Notes: a model not told the origin generated them from the sequence alone. A stretch of 35,231 nucleotides of DNA from Pseudomonadota bacterium (GCA_021790515.1 JAJYHV010000058.1:1-35231); one strand, 5' to 3'; positions 1-9,341 are shown, counted from the stretch's first letter. Translations and numbers: made by a program.

Positions 1-92
1 GGAGAATAACCCTTGACTGCCCGTCGCGCCTTGCATTTCACTCCGCCAAGCCACCGTCGCGACCGTGTGGGAATTAATCAGCGCTTCCCTAA
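1..92. repeat. Palindromic intergenic repeat, copy A (cut by window edge)
   Basis: This stretch after the end of metZ carries the right arm GGGAATTAATCAGCGCTTCC (69–88) followed by CTAA, and a central palindrome GTCGCGAC (56–63). It aligns along most of its length with copy B at 19036–19126: both contain CCTTGAC, then CGCCTTGCAT, then CCGCCA, the central palindrome and AATCAGCG. A matching left arm is not visible and may lie before the window. No protein and no terminator were seen here. Confidence 0.75.
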
Positions 93-129
93 CAATCACA
101 ACCCATGCACGGCCATAAACCACACATGA

Positions 130-1317
130 CTACAAACCGCGTGCCAAATCATGGCGCAAATCGCGTACCGATTCCAGGCCAACCGCCACCCGCAGCAAAC
201 CTTCTTCCACACCGGCACTGGCGCGCTGCTCAGGGCTCAAACGCCCATGCGTCGTCGTCGCGGGATGCGTAATCGTCGATTTCGTATCGCCCAAATTGGC
301 AGTAATGGAAATCAGTCGGGTCGCATTGACGACGCGCCAGGCCGCTTCACGCCCGCCACGCACGACAAAGGAGACAATGGGGCCACCCGTACGTTGCTGC
401 TGCATGGCCAGTGTATGCTGCGGATGCGAAGCCAACCCGGGATACAACACCGTTTCAATGGCCGGATGACTTTCCAGCCATTGCGCCAACGCCAATGCAT
501 TGGCCGAGTGCGCATCCATGCGCAGACTCAGGGTTTCCAATCCTTTGAGCAAAATCCAGGCATTGAACGGACTCAGCGTCGGCCCCGCTGTACGCAAAAA
601 AGCGTGTATCGGATCGAGCAGTTTTGCCTTGCCCAGCACCGCCCCGCCCAGCACGCGCCCCTGCCCGTCGATATACTTGGTCGCTGAATGCACGACAATA
701 TCAGCCCCCAGCACCAACGGTCGTTGCAACACAGGTGTACAAAAGCTGTTATCGACCACCAGACAGGCTCCCGTTTCACGCGCCAATGCAGACAACGCAG
801 CGATATCACAAAGTTCCGTCAACGGGTTGGAGGGTGATTCGACAAAAAACAGTTTCGTATTGGGTTGCACGGCAGTCCGCCATGCCGTCACATCGGTGGC
901 AGACACCAATGTCACGCCGACGCCAAACCGCGTCATCACATTATTGAGCAATTGCAGCGTGGAACCAAACAGCGAACGCGAAGCTACCAGATGATCGCCC
1001 GCTGACAAAACCCCCATCAACGTCGCCAGAATGGCCGCCATGCCAGACGCAGTGGCAAGGCAACGCTCCGCTCCTTCCAGGGTGGCCAAGCGGTGCTCAA
1101 ACATCGTCACCCCGGGATTGCTTACCCGTGAATAAATATAACCTGCCTCTGTTCCGGCAAACCGCGCGGCAGCCTCCTCAGCGCTGGAAAAAACAAAGCT
1201 GGACGTCAGGAACAAGGCCTCACCATGCTCCTGAAACGCACTACGCTCGATACCCGCCCGAACAGCCAAGGTCTGCATGTCATATTGATCCAGCGCTGTT
1301 TCGTCGTCATGTCGCAT
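130..1317 (-). CDS. metZ: O-succinylhomoserine sulfhydrylase (MetZ)
   Basis: A PLP-dependent enzyme of the Cys/Met metabolism family. It is predicted to convert O-succinylhomoserine and sulfide directly to homocysteine in methionine synthesis. The 395-residue length is normal. The PLP-binding lysine is K214 in HSATKYIDGQGRVLGG; the DGQGRVLGG tail is typical of MetZ rather than MetB or MetC. D189 in VVDNSF should contact the pyridine nitrogen, and SGMAA (about 91–95) forms part of the phosphate cradle. The ATG at 1317 is preceded by GGGAGG at suitable spacing, and the gene begins one base after the ntrX stop, so it is probably the last gene of the xth–metZ run. The related O-acetylhomoserine sulfhydrylase is less likely from motif and length. 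Confidence 0.9.
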   Translation of the reverse strand: MRHDDETALDQYDMQTLAVRAGIERSAFQEHGEALFLTSSFVFSSAEEAAARFAGTEAGYIYSRVSNPGVTMFEHRLATLEGAERCLATASGMAAILATLMGVLSAGDHLVASRSLFGSTLQLLNNVMTRFGVGVTLVSATDVTAWRTAVQPNTKLFFVESPSNPLTELCDIAALSALARETGACLVVDNSFCTPVLQRPLVLGADIVVHSATKYIDGQGRVLGGAVLGKAKLLDPIHAFLRTAGPTLSPFNAWILLKGLETLSLRMDAHSANALALAQWLESHPAIETVLYPGLASHPQHTLAMQQQRTGGPIVSFVVRGGREAAWRVVNATRLISITANLGDTKSTITHPATTTHGRLSPEQRASAGVEEGLLRVAVGLESVRDLRHDLARGL

Positions 1318-1318
1318 C

Positions 1319-1975
1319 TCATTCCCCTCCCGGTTGTTTTCTGCTGACGCTCACGCCCAACTGTTTCAGCTTGCGGTACAGATGGGTCCGTTCAACACCG
1401 GACAACTCGGCAGCACGGCTCATATTGCCGCCGGTGCGCAGCATCAATCGCTCGAAGTATTGCCGTTCAAAGCGATCCCTGGCTTCGCGCAAAGGCAACT
1501 CCAGCGCCAACACGGTATCGGCACCAAAGATGTCGGAAGATGCCTCCGTTGCCGATACGATATCTTGCTCAATTGACGCCGGGCGCTGTCCCCGGTCAGG
1601 TAACACAAACTGGCGCAGGCCATTGGCTACCCCCTCCAGCAGTTTTTTGAGCGCGATGGGTTTTTCCAAGAACCCCAGCGCTCCCATCTGTACTGCCTCA
1701 ACAGCGGTATCAATCGTGCCATGCCCCGACATCACCAACACCGGCATGGTCAATTGCTGCGTATCCTTCCATTCCTTCAGCAGGCTAATGCCATCCATAT
1801 CGGGCATCCAGATGTCCAGCAACACCAGATCCGGCCGCTGCTGCTGACGGACAACGCGAGCCTGCGCGGCATTTTCCGCCAGCAGCACGTCATAACCTTC
1901 ATCACTCAAAATCTCCGACAGCAACTCGCGAATACCGATTTCATCGTCAACAATCAGAATTTCTTTACTCATCAT
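1319..1975 (-). CDS. ntrX: Short NtrX-like response regulator without AAA+ domain
   Basis: Predicted partner of the NtrY kinase encoded just upstream. About 218 residues: a receiver domain (roughly 5–120) with acidic pair D10/D11, phospho-acceptor D54 in LVLLDIWMPDMDG and K105 in FLEKP; a linker; then a Fis-type helix-turn-helix (about 175–208) ending GGNMSRAAELSGVERTHLYR. That C-terminus is very like NtrX, but the central sigma54-interacting AAA+ ATPase module of full-length NtrX (about 450 residues) is absent, with no Walker A or GAFTGA motif. It therefore probably binds DNA without remodelling sigma54 polymerase. The start is ATGATGA: the first ATG (1975) overlaps the ntrY stop and a second ATG follows at 1972. 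A RegA/PrrA-type regulator is the alternative, but the HTH and the ntrY neighbour favour NtrX. Confidence 0.85.
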   Translation of the reverse strand: MMSKEILIVDDEIGIRELLSEILSDEGYDVLLAENAAQARVVRQQQRPDLVLLDIWMPDMDGISLLKEWKDTQQLTMPVLVMSGHGTIDTAVEAVQMGALGFLEKPIALKKLLEGVANGLRQFVLPDRGQRPASIEQDIVSATEASSDIFGADTVLALELPLREARDRFERQYFERLMLRTGGNMSRAAELSGVERTHLYRKLKQLGVSVSRKQPGGE

Positions 1976-4101
1976 GACACCTGCTCTTCGCACCCGGAAA
2001 CCACCGCCAGACGCACCCGCGCCACAGCACCCCCTTGCACACCAGGATTCAGCACAATCGTGCCATGGTGTTCTTCCACGATCTTTTTCACAATTGCAAG
2101 ACCCAATCCGGTTCCTTTCGGTTTACTGGTCGCATAAGGCTCGAACAAACGATCGCGCATCTGTACATCCAGCCCGATACCATTATCGCTCACAGTCAAT
2201 TCCACCCAACCATCCTGAACCTGCGTCATCACCGCAATATGGGCTTGTTCGACACCAGACACGGCATCCTGCGCATTCTGTAAAAGGTTATGAATAACCT
2301 GTCGCAACAACTTTTCATCGCCCATGATACACGGACTCGCATCAGTCAAAAACAGATGAATTCCCGTATCCTCTTCATACAGATAAACGACTTCCCGCAC
2401 CAACTCGTTTAGTTTGACCGGTTGCAATTGGGTACGCAACGGACGGGCATAATCTGCAAATGCGTTCACCATGGTTTTCATCGCCGCCACCTGTTTGACG
2501 ATGGTCTGAATCGAGCGGTGCAGCGTATAAGCATCGTCTGCGCTCAGTTTATCGCTTAACTTGTGTTCAATACGTTCCGCCGACAATTGAATCGGTGTCA
2601 GCGGATTTTTGATTTCGTGCGCCAGACGACGGGCCACTTCCCCCCAGGCCGCATCGCGCTGTGCGCGCAACAAATCGGTAATGTCATCAAATACCAGCAA
2701 ATAACCAGCCTCCATACTACGTGGCAAACCCGTGCCGTGCACCAGTAGCATCCGGTGCTGCTGCGTATCGTCAAATTCTATCTGCTGCTGCCAGGCAGTC
2801 GACGCCATCAGGCTAAACTGGCGCGATAGCATTTCGGCCAGCACAGACAAATGTGGCGCCTGTACTGCCCACTGGTACAGTTTTTGTCCACGCAACCGGG
2901 CAGCCGTGATGTGCAGAATCTGCTCGGCTATCGGATTGATGCCGCGCACGCGCAACTGATCGTCCAGCGTAACCACCCCGGAAGTCAGATTGGCCAACAC
3001 AACCTCCAGATAAGCATGTGATTTTTCAATCTGGTGTCGCCTGTCTTCCGCCACATTGCGCGCCTCCGCCAACTGGCGCGTCATGCGGTTGAAAGATTGG
3101 GTCAACAATCCTAATTCATCACGCGTGCTGATTGTCTGCATCTGGCTGTAATCGCCCTTTGCTACCGCACGGGTACCCTGCGCCAAAACCCGCAATGGTG
3201 CTGCTATCTGTTCACTGACCAGAAACGCCAGTGCCACAGTAGTCAACAATGTCAGCACCATGGTCAATGTCAGTGCCATGCCATACAAGCGCTTCAACCC
3301 TAAACGCGATAACGACAAGGACTGATAATTCTGATCCGCCGTCTGTACTGCCAATGCATCATGCGCCAACTTTTCCGGTACTGGTTGCAGCAACTCCAGC
3401 ACAGGGATGGTCTCCGTCAACGACATCAGATTGACCGGTACCATGACTCTCACCAACAATCCCTGCTCACCCGAACTCTCGATGCGCACCAACGGGTGCT
3501 GTTGCCTGACTTGCGACAGGGTTCTGTTGTCTGGCTCCTGAGGCAATCTGCCGTCTCCACCTGAAATCGCCAGCATCTTTCCACCTTCGCCATACAACAC
3601 GGCTTCATTCACACCGTACAGTTCACGCAGATTATTCAACTCCTCAGCCTGTCGATTCAACGGTAATTCGGCCAGACGCAGCGCCATGGCATCGGCCTTG
3701 TCATTCAAGTCATGCTGCAGATTATCCAGTGTTGTCTGTCCCAGATTCAGTCCGCTTTGCAACGCATAATCCACCCGCATATCGAACCAGGAATCAATAC
3801 TCCGCGCCAGAAACTGCACAGAAACCACATATAGTATGACGCCAGGCAATACCGCCATCGATCCAAACACCAACAATAAACGGACTGTCAATTTGCTGCC
3901 GAACAACCCGGCCTGCAAACGACGGCGCAACTGCCACATCTGATAAACCACCAGCGACAGCATGGCAAGAATCAATATGGCCGTCGCCCCCAGCAACCAT
4001 GGAAAATCATGGGCAAAAAATGCCGTGTTGCTGCTGGCGCTGGACAGCACATAAATCAGGCCCGCAACCGCAATGATACCGGCCAGAACCAGTTGCTTCA
4101 C
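1972..4101 (-). CDS. ntrY: NtrY-type membrane sensor histidine kinase
   Basis: Predicted inner-membrane kinase that senses a signal and phosphorylates the adjacent NtrX-like regulator. About 709 residues. Three hydrophobic helices lie near residues 4–24, 35–55 and 74–98, followed by a region of about 170 residues, probably periplasmic, and a fourth helix near 272–297. HAMP, PAS (about 360–475), HisKA and HATPase domains follow. The H-box is ARRLAHEIKNPLTPIQ with H495; the N-box is HNLLQNAQDAV; G boxes are SDNGIGL and KGTGLGLAIV. A GTG at 4101 overlaps the stop of the DUF4390 gene as GTGA and gives the N-terminus (M)KQLVLAG; an in-frame GTG at 4116 would add five residues. The order rsmB–DUF4390–ntrY–ntrX is recurrent in betaproteobacteria. 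The signal sensed cannot be read from sequence. Confidence 0.9.
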   Translation of the reverse strand: MKQLVLAGIIAVAGLIYVLSSASSNTAFFAHDFPWLLGATAILILAMLSLVVYQMWQLRRRLQAGLFGSKLTVRLLLVFGSMAVLPGVILYVVSVQFLARSIDSWFDMRVDYALQSGLNLGQTTLDNLQHDLNDKADAMALRLAELPLNRQAEELNNLRELYGVNEAVLYGEGGKMLAISGGDGRLPQEPDNRTLSQVRQQHPLVRIESSGEQGLLVRVMVPVNLMSLTETIPVLELLQPVPEKLAHDALAVQTADQNYQSLSLSRLGLKRLYGMALTLTMVLTLLTTVALAFLVSEQIAAPLRVLAQGTRAVAKGDYSQMQTISTRDELGLLTQSFNRMTRQLAEARNVAEDRRHQIEKSHAYLEVVLANLTSGVVTLDDQLRVRGINPIAEQILHITAARLRGQKLYQWAVQAPHLSVLAEMLSRQFSLMASTAWQQQIEFDDTQQHRMLLVHGTGLPRSMEAGYLLVFDDITDLLRAQRDAAWGEVARRLAHEIKNPLTPIQLSAERIEHKLSDKLSADDAYTLHRSIQTIVKQVAAMKTMVNAFADYARPLRTQLQPVKLNELVREVVYLYEEDTGIHLFLTDASPCIMGDEKLLRQVIHNLLQNAQDAVSGVEQAHIAVMTQVQDGWVELTVSDNGIGLDVQMRDRLFEPYATSKPKGTGLGLAIVKKIVEEHHGTIVLNPGVQGGAVARVRLAVVSGCEEQVS

Positions 4102-4661
4102 AGTGTCATCATCCACACCAGCGGCGTGGAATCCAGATTCCAGCGTCCGGTCGCAATATCATTGATCTGTAATGGCTTTGGTAATTGCGAGGTATCGAGT
4201 TGCATGCTCAGCGTGGCGCGATAACTGGCCGATTTACTCAGACTATCGCGCGAAATTACCGGCCAGCCATTGATTTCGCCCAGATAGGTCAACGCTTCCG
4301 GCAAAGTGTCCATGCTGCGGGCTTCCACATTGACGCCAGAAACAAAGTACTGCTTCAACAGGATGTTATAGGACAGACGGGTTACCCTGGAAAGATGCGC
4401 CAATTGTTGTGGAAACCAGTACCAGCGCGGCAGAGAGAAATCAAAATCAGTATCAAAATACAAGTTGATACCTCGCGTCAACGCATCCGTCAGCATTGGC
4501 GTCAAACTTATCGACAAACGCGCATACAACAGATATTCCCCGTCCACCTGACGCATTTCGGCAGAGCGAATAACGATACCGTCCGCTGCCCGCGCAGGCA
4601 CCAGCACAAACAATGACGCCACCAACCAGCACAACAGGCTATATCTTTTCCAGTAAGGCAT
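4098..4661 (-). CDS. DUF4390 family exported protein
   Basis: A protein of about 187 residues from the ATG at 4661, which begins MPYWKRYSLLCWLVAS. It has a basic start, a hydrophobic stretch and a likely signal peptidase site after ARA, so it is predicted to be exported. The remainder has the alternating pattern of a beta-rich fold, including LYFDTDFDF and the PRWYWFPQ segment, and matches what I know of DUF4390 proteins. The gene overlaps rsmB by 23 bases at its start and ntrY at its end. An earlier in-frame ATG at 4673 and others up to 4739 are possible but would place extra residues before the signal peptide. The function is unknown; position suggests a periplasmic link to the NtrY sensor, which is inference. 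Confidence 0.78.
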   Translation of the reverse strand: MPYWKRYSLLCWLVASLFVLVPARAADGIVIRSAEMRQVDGEYLLYARLSISLTPMLTDALTRGINLYFDTDFDFSLPRWYWFPQQLAHLSRVTRLSYNILLKQYFVSGVNVEARSMDTLPEALTYLGEINGWPVISRDSLSKSASYRATLSMQLDTSQLPKPLQINDIATGRWNLDSTPLVWMMTL

Positions 4662-5895
4662 AAAAAAACCCATCGTAATCGTCACACGGCAACAACTGCT
4701 CTTCCGCCACAACACGTGGTTGCTGTCCGGCATTGTCATGGCGCATCAAAAAACTGTCAATCTGTTGCTGATTTTCTTGTGGAAAGACCGAACAAGTCAC
4801 ATACAACAACTTTCCACCCAATGCCAGCAATGGCCACAATGCATCCAGAATAGCAGCCTGCTGCCGGGCAAATCCCGCAATATCGCTGGGCCGACGCAAC
4901 CATTTGACATCCGGGTGACGTCTCACTACACCGGATGCGGAACAAGGCACGTCAGCAAGAATGCGGTCGTAGGGCATGCCATCCCACCAATCAGCGGGTT
5001 TGCCGGCGTCACCGGTCACGCAATGCGCGAGCAGATGCAGACGAGTCAGGTTATCCTTGACCCGCTGCAAGCGATTCGCATCACGATCAACCGCCGTCAT
5101 CGACACGTCAGCGCGCTCCAACACGTGTGCTGTCTTGCCTCCTGGCGCACAACAAGCATCCAGCACCCGCTGTCCATCCCGCACATCCAGCCAGTGCGCC
5201 GCCCGTTGCGCGCCGGCGTCCTGCACCGAGACATCGCCGGCAGCGAATCCCGGCAACTGCTGCACGGGCAGCGGATGCCACAGGCGTATTGCCTCATCGC
5301 CCAAATAGGTAGCGCCAATTTCTGCTGTATCGAGCGCCGCCAGATATTCTGCAATGCCCGTTTGGCGCAGATTTACTCGCAATGTCAGCGGAGGATGTTG
5401 ATTACCCGCCGCCAGCACGAGCGACCAATCGTCCGGATAACTGGTGCGTACGGCATCTATCCACCACTGCGAATAATTCCAACATGCCTCATCATCCTGC
5501 CACACGTGTGTCAGCAAGCCTTGCCGCAACACATTCCTCAACACAGCGTTTGTCAAGCCTCGCGCCCACGGGCGTAATGATGCCGCTGCACTGGTCGCTT
5601 CATTGACCACCATATAAGCACGCTCGCCGTGGACAGTCAATTGTTGCAGGGCGACCAGCAACAGACAGGCAATCACGTCGTCCTGCACGGGTCTGACAAG
5701 TACGGCGTCACGAACAGCACACAAACGGGCATAATCGCGCAAACAGGCATACACCATGTCTTGCACCGCAGCACGACCTGCCAGCGCTTCCTGCGCCAGC
5801 ACCCGATCCAGACTTTTTCCGGTCACCACCACAGCCACCACAACGCTGGCGGCACGCAGCAACAATTGCCGCAAAGCCAATTGCTGCTGCGACAT
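4639..5895 (-). CDS. rsmB: 16S rRNA m5C967 methyltransferase RsmB
   Basis: Cytoplasmic methyltransferase predicted to make 5-methylcytidine at position 967 (E. coli numbering) of 16S rRNA using S-adenosylmethionine. An N-terminal helical NusB-like RNA-binding domain (about 1–135) precedes the Rossmann catalytic domain. The SAM-binding motif is LDACCAPGGKT. DVPCSASGVVRRHPD is motif IV, and TCSVFPQEN holds the second cysteine of the two-cysteine RNA m5C mechanism. The ATG at 5895 (MSQQQLALRQ) has GGAG eight bases upstream. An ATG at 5913 has a purine-rich GGGAGG but too close, and a TTG at 5931 is unlikely. The chosen start gives 418 residues, near the family norm. It lies 32 bases after the stop of the TauE/SafE-like gene. 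Confidence 0.9.
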   Translation of the reverse strand: MSQQQLALRQLLLRAASVVVAVVVTGKSLDRVLAQEALAGRAAVQDMVYACLRDYARLCAVRDAVLVRPVQDDVIACLLLVALQQLTVHGERAYMVVNEATSAAASLRPWARGLTNAVLRNVLRQGLLTHVWQDDEACWNYSQWWIDAVRTSYPDDWSLVLAAGNQHPPLTLRVNLRQTGIAEYLAALDTAEIGATYLGDEAIRLWHPLPVQQLPGFAAGDVSVQDAGAQRAAHWLDVRDGQRVLDACCAPGGKTAHVLERADVSMTAVDRDANRLQRVKDNLTRLHLLAHCVTGDAGKPADWWDGMPYDRILADVPCSASGVVRRHPDVKWLRRPSDIAGFARQQAAILDALWPLLALGGKLLYVTCSVFPQENQQQIDSFLMRHDNAGQQPRVVAEEQLLPCDDYDGFFYALLEKI

Positions 5896-5927
5896 ATCCT
5901 GCTCCGGCACCATACCTCCCTGCCTGC

Positions 5928-6611
5928 TCAAGGTTTACCCATGCTCATCAATAAATATCCCAATCCCCACACACCATATCCTGCCACCAGAATCCCGGCC
6001 AGATACCGCACGACAGGTCGCTGACGAAACCCTTGCAGGCTGCGCGCAAACCAGCCCATGGCGAGCAGATTCGGCAAGGTTCCCGCACCAAAAGCCAGCA
6101 TATCCTCCGCTCCATGCCAGGCGCTACCGCTCGCCAGAGCAGTCACCAATACCGAATAAACCAGCCCGCAAGGCAGCCAGCCCCATACCAGCCCGGCCAG
6201 CCATGCCTGCCCGGCATGGCGCACCGGCAAAATGCTTTTCAACAGTGGTTGCAACCGTTGCCACAACATGCTGCCTTTTTTTTCAAACCACAACACCGCA
6301 CGCGACCATCCCCCCAGATACATTCCGAGCAAAATCAACATCAGGTTCGACAGCGCATACAACACCTGTTCGATTGGAAAAAACCCCTTGAGCAACAGAG
6401 TACTGGCACCAATGGCACCAGCCAGCGCACCCGCGATGGCATAACTGGTCAATCGCCCGATATTGTATCCAAGCAAGGTTCCAAGGCCGGCACGACCTCC
6501 CGGCGCCGTCAACGACATCGCAGCCACCATACCCCCACACATGCCGATACAATGCACACCACCCAGCCAACCGACCAAAAACAATGACAAGCCACTCCAG
6601 TGCGCCGTCAT
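5928..6611 (-). CDS. TauE/SafE-like (DsbD-type) membrane protein with HCIGMCGG motif
   Basis: A polytopic membrane protein of 227 residues with about six hydrophobic segments. Near the N-terminus is GGVHCIGMCGGMVAAMS, a paired-cysteine and histidine signature of the UreH/DsbD transmembrane-domain group often annotated 'sulfite exporter TauE/SafE'. In many proteobacteria such genes sit beside cbb3 oxidase assembly genes, and a role in copper or thiol-redox handling has been proposed. Here it lies between ampG (ATGA overlap of four bases) and rsmB, about 4 kb from ccoS. The substrate cannot be deduced. Confidence in the family is good; confidence in sulfite export is low. Confidence 0.75.
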   Translation of the reverse strand: MTAHWSGLSLFLVGWLGGVHCIGMCGGMVAAMSLTAPGGRAGLGTLLGYNIGRLTSYAIAGALAGAIGASTLLLKGFFPIEQVLYALSNLMLILLGMYLGGWSRAVLWFEKKGSMLWQRLQPLLKSILPVRHAGQAWLAGLVWGWLPCGLVYSVLVTALASGSAWHGAEDMLAFGAGTLPNLLAMGWFARSLQGFRQRPVVRYLAGILVAGYGVWGLGYLLMSMGKP

Positions 6612-7915
6612 ACCTTACTCCGAACGCCACGACAAACACGGGCAACCACGCCAATCAGCAACAACACAGGGATACCCATGACTGCCGTCACAAGAAAAAA
6701 TCGGGCATACCCGTAATGGTTAACAAAATCGCCAGAAAAACCAGCCAAAAACTTGGGTAACAACAACATCGCCGAGCTCAACAAAGCATACTGACTGGCC
6801 GAATATGTCACATTGATTAATGAAGAAAGGTAAGCAACAAACGCACTGGATGCAATACCGCCGGCAAAATAATCAGCCGAGATCGCCATCACCAAATGCG
6901 GCACGTTGTGCCCTCCTTCACTCAACCACAAAAATGCCAGATTGCCGCACGATGTCAACACCGTCCCGACAACCAGAATACGCATGATACCAAATCTGGC
7001 TACCAACACCCCGCCTGTTGCCGCACCTGCCAGCCCCATCATGACGCCATACACCTTCGATACCATGGCGACCTCGGTTTTGCTGTACCCCATATCGACA
7101 TAAAACGGATTGCTCATGACATCTTTCACCACATCGGCTATCCGGTACAACGCCACCAGCATCAGTATCCACAACGCCTGCCGATGATAACGACGAAAAA
7201 AATCAACAAATGGCGCTACAAATGCGCTCTTCAACCAGCGCAAAGGCGTTTCATGCAATAAACCAACCGACGATGGTTTCTCAACCGCCATCAGGGTAGC
7301 CAACATTCCGACCAACATCAGCACAGCCATCACGGTATACGCCTTTTGCCATGCCTGCGGCACATACCCCGTCGCAGCTCCCGCCCAATGCGCCGTCAAA
7401 CCCAAGACACCTGCCCCGGCCACAATCATGCCGAAACGATAACCTGCCTGATATGCTGCAGCCATGATACCTTGCAAAGAAGCTTCGACTGCCTCGATAC
7501 GCCAGGCATCCAATGCAATGTCTTGCGTGGCTGACGCAAATGCCGTCAACCCGGCACAAACAACCATCCACGCAAAATCCCGCACCGGATTCACTTGTCC
7601 CAACTGCCACAGGCTCAACGCCAACGCGACTTGAGACAACAACAGCCAGGCACGCCGTCTGCCCAGTCTTTCAGTCAACCACGGTAACCGTACCCGATCC
7701 ACCAATGGCGCCCATACCCATTTCAGACCATACGCCAGCGCAACCCAGGAAACATGCGCTATACGACCACGGTCGAGACCCGCCTCACGCAAACGGAACG
7801 ACAAGGTACCCAGAACCAGCAACAACGGCAATCCGGAAGAAAACCCCAAAATCAACATACTGCGCACACAAGGCCGCTTCCAGAACGCCATGTCGCGCAA
7901 TCTTTTATACAACAT
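6608..7915 (-). CDS. ampG: AmpG-type MFS permease (muropeptide import)
   Basis: A major-facilitator membrane protein of about 435 residues. It is predicted to import GlcNAc-anhydroMurNAc peptides from the periplasm during peptidoglycan recycling. The N-terminus has the AmpG pattern: FSSGLPLLLVLGTLSFRL, then GLKWVWAPLVDRV and the basic loop RLGRRRAW between helices. About twelve hydrophobic segments are visible. The ATG at 7915 overlaps the xth stop by 11 bases; a TTG at 7930 and an ATG at 7891 are alternatives, none with a strong ribosome-binding site. No ampC beta-lactamase, ampD or ampR is nearby, so a link to inducible resistance is not supported here. Another MFS substrate cannot be excluded. 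Confidence 0.82.
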   Translation of the reverse strand: MLYKRLRDMAFWKRPCVRSMLILGFSSGLPLLLVLGTLSFRLREAGLDRGRIAHVSWVALAYGLKWVWAPLVDRVRLPWLTERLGRRRAWLLLSQVALALSLWQLGQVNPVRDFAWMVVCAGLTAFASATQDIALDAWRIEAVEASLQGIMAAAYQAGYRFGMIVAGAGVLGLTAHWAGAATGYVPQAWQKAYTVMAVLMLVGMLATLMAVEKPSSVGLLHETPLRWLKSAFVAPFVDFFRRYHRQALWILMLVALYRIADVVKDVMSNPFYVDMGYSKTEVAMVSKVYGVMMGLAGAATGGVLVARFGIMRILVVGTVLTSCGNLAFLWLSEGGHNVPHLVMAISADYFAGGIASSAFVAYLSSLINVTYSASQYALLSSAMLLLPKFLAGFSGDFVNHYGYARFFLVTAVMGIPVLLLIGVVARVCRGVRSKV

Positions 7916-8678
7916 CGGCGTAATCCACAATCAGCGGTGCATGATCCGAAAAGCGCTGCGCCTTGTACACGCTTGCCTGCAACGCCTTGGCTGCCATACC
8001 CTGCGTCGCCAACTGATAATCAATACGCCATCCCACATTATTTTCCCACGCCCGCCCCCGATTCGACCACCAGGTATAACCCTCTTCGCCAGCCAATGGA
8101 TACAACCGGCGATACACGTCGACCCAGCTGTCCAGCACTCGACCGAGCCATGCGCGTTCTTCCGGCAAAAAACCGGAGTTCTTCTGATTGCTCTTCCAGT
8201 TTTTCAAATCGATAGGCTGATGAGCGATATTCCAGTCGCCACATAACACGACATCGCGCCCTTCAGCGTGCAACGCCTGCAATACAGGGTAAAATTCCGC
8301 CATGAACGCAAACTTGGCCGCCTGACGTTCAGGCGAGCTCGACCCGGAAGGCAAATACAGCGAAATGACAGTCAATGCGCCAAAGTCCGCCCGCACATAG
8401 CGTCCTTCCGCGTCAAAACCCTCATGCCCGATACCCGCCAAAACCCTGTCCGGTTCACGGCGCGCGTATAAACCCACACCGCTATAACCCTTTTTCAAGG
8501 CGTAGTGAAAAAATCCGCGATACCCATCCGGATTCAACATCGACGCCATCATATCGGATTGCTGCGCCTTGAGTTCCTGCACACACACAACATCGGCATC
8601 CTGCCCTTGCATCCAATCAAAAAACCCTTTGCTCGACGCCGAACGGATACCATTCAGATTAGCCGTTATAATACGCAT
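7905..8678 (-). CDS. xth: Exodeoxyribonuclease III (Xth)
   Basis: A 257-residue member of the endonuclease/exonuclease/phosphatase family, predicted to act in base-excision repair as AP endonuclease and 3'-5' exonuclease. Expected catalytic motifs are in order: [11 protein letters not shown] at the N-terminus, VCVQELKAQ with the metal-binding glutamate, [12 protein letters not shown] with the D-x-N pair, TWWSNRG, and [10 protein letters not shown] with the catalytic D-H near the C-terminus. The ATG at 8678 has AAGGA a few bases upstream. It is divergent from pyrE with only 24 bases between the start codons, so the two promoters must lie close together or overlap. It heads the co-directional run to metZ. 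Confidence 0.93.
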   Translation of the reverse strand: MRIITANLNGIRSASSKGFFDWMQGQDADVVCVQELKAQQSDMMASMLNPDGYRGFFHYALKKGYSGVGLYARREPDRVLAGIGHEGFDAEGRYVRADFGALTVISLYLPSGSSSPERQAAKFAFMAEFYPVLQALHAEGRDVVLCGDWNIAHQPIDLKNWKSNQKNSGFLPEERAWLGRVLDSWVDVYRRLYPLAGEEGYTWWSNRGRAWENNVGWRIDYQLATQGMAAKALQASVYKAQRFSDHAPLIVDYADVV

Positions 8679-8702
8679 TCCATTCCTTTACACGGTGACC
8701 AC

Positions 8703-9341
8703 ATGCACGATTTTCGCCACCAGTTTCTTCAATTCGCCATTGAACAACAAGTCCTGCGCTTTGGTGAATTTACCACCAAAGCCGGTCGGGTCAGCCCTTA
8801 TTTTTTTAATGCCGGACTGTTTGCCGACGGTCAATCCCTGCAACAACTCGGTGAATTTTACGCCAAAGCCATCCTGAACGCCCAGATTGATTTCGATGTC
8901 CTGTTTGGTCCGGCCTATAAAGGCATCCCATTGGCGACGAGCACAGCGATCGCACTGGCAAACCATCGCCACAATGTACCCTGGTGCTGCAACCGCAAAG
9001 AAGCCAAAGATCATGGTGAAGGAGGGCAAACCATCGGTGCGCCGCTCTCCGGACGCGTACTAATCATTGACGACGTCATTTCCGCCGGCACTTCCATCCG
9101 CGAATCGATTACATTGATTCGTGCGCATGGAGCGACGCCCTGCGGCGTCATCATTGCTCTGGATCGCATGGAACGAGGGATTGGCGAACGTTCTGCCGCA
9201 CAGGAAGTCACCCAAACCTTTGGTTTACCTGTGTGGGCGATTGCCAATCTGGATGACCTGTTGGGCTATTTGCAAAAAGAAATAAACGTGAAACAATACC
9301 ACGATGCAATTCTTGCCTATCGAACACGTTATGGAGCCTGA
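8703..9341 (+). CDS. pyrE: Orotate phosphoribosyltransferase (PyrE)
   Basis: Catalyses orotate + PRPP to orotidine 5'-phosphate in pyrimidine synthesis. The 212-residue length fits the E. coli-type enzyme. The N-terminus [13 protein letters not shown] and [18 protein letters not shown] are characteristic, [10 protein letters not shown] is the substrate loop, and [14 protein letters not shown] is the PRPP-binding motif with the two consecutive aspartates. The ATG at 8703 is preceded by GGTGA at short spacing; the open frame extends upstream to 8505, but that part is antisense to xth and gives no family match. It is followed directly by a DUF4124 gene whose ATG shares one base with the pyrE stop (TGATG), so the two are probably cotranscribed. 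Confidence 0.95.
   Translation: MHDFRHQFLQFAIEQQVLRFGEFTTKAGRVSPYFFNAGLFADGQSLQQLGEFYAKAILNAQIDFDVLFGPAYKGIPLATSTAIALANHRHNVPWCCNRKEAKDHGEGGQTIGAPLSGRVLIIDDVISAGTSIRESITLIRAHGATPCGVIIALDRMERGIGERSAAQEVTQTFGLPVWAIANLDDLLGYLQKEINVKQYHDAILAYRTRYGA

Noticed and set aside
8505-8702. An N-terminal extension of PyrE to an upstream ATG
   Set aside because: The extra 66 codons are antisense to xth and unlike any PyrE; family alignment begins at MHDFRHQF (8703).
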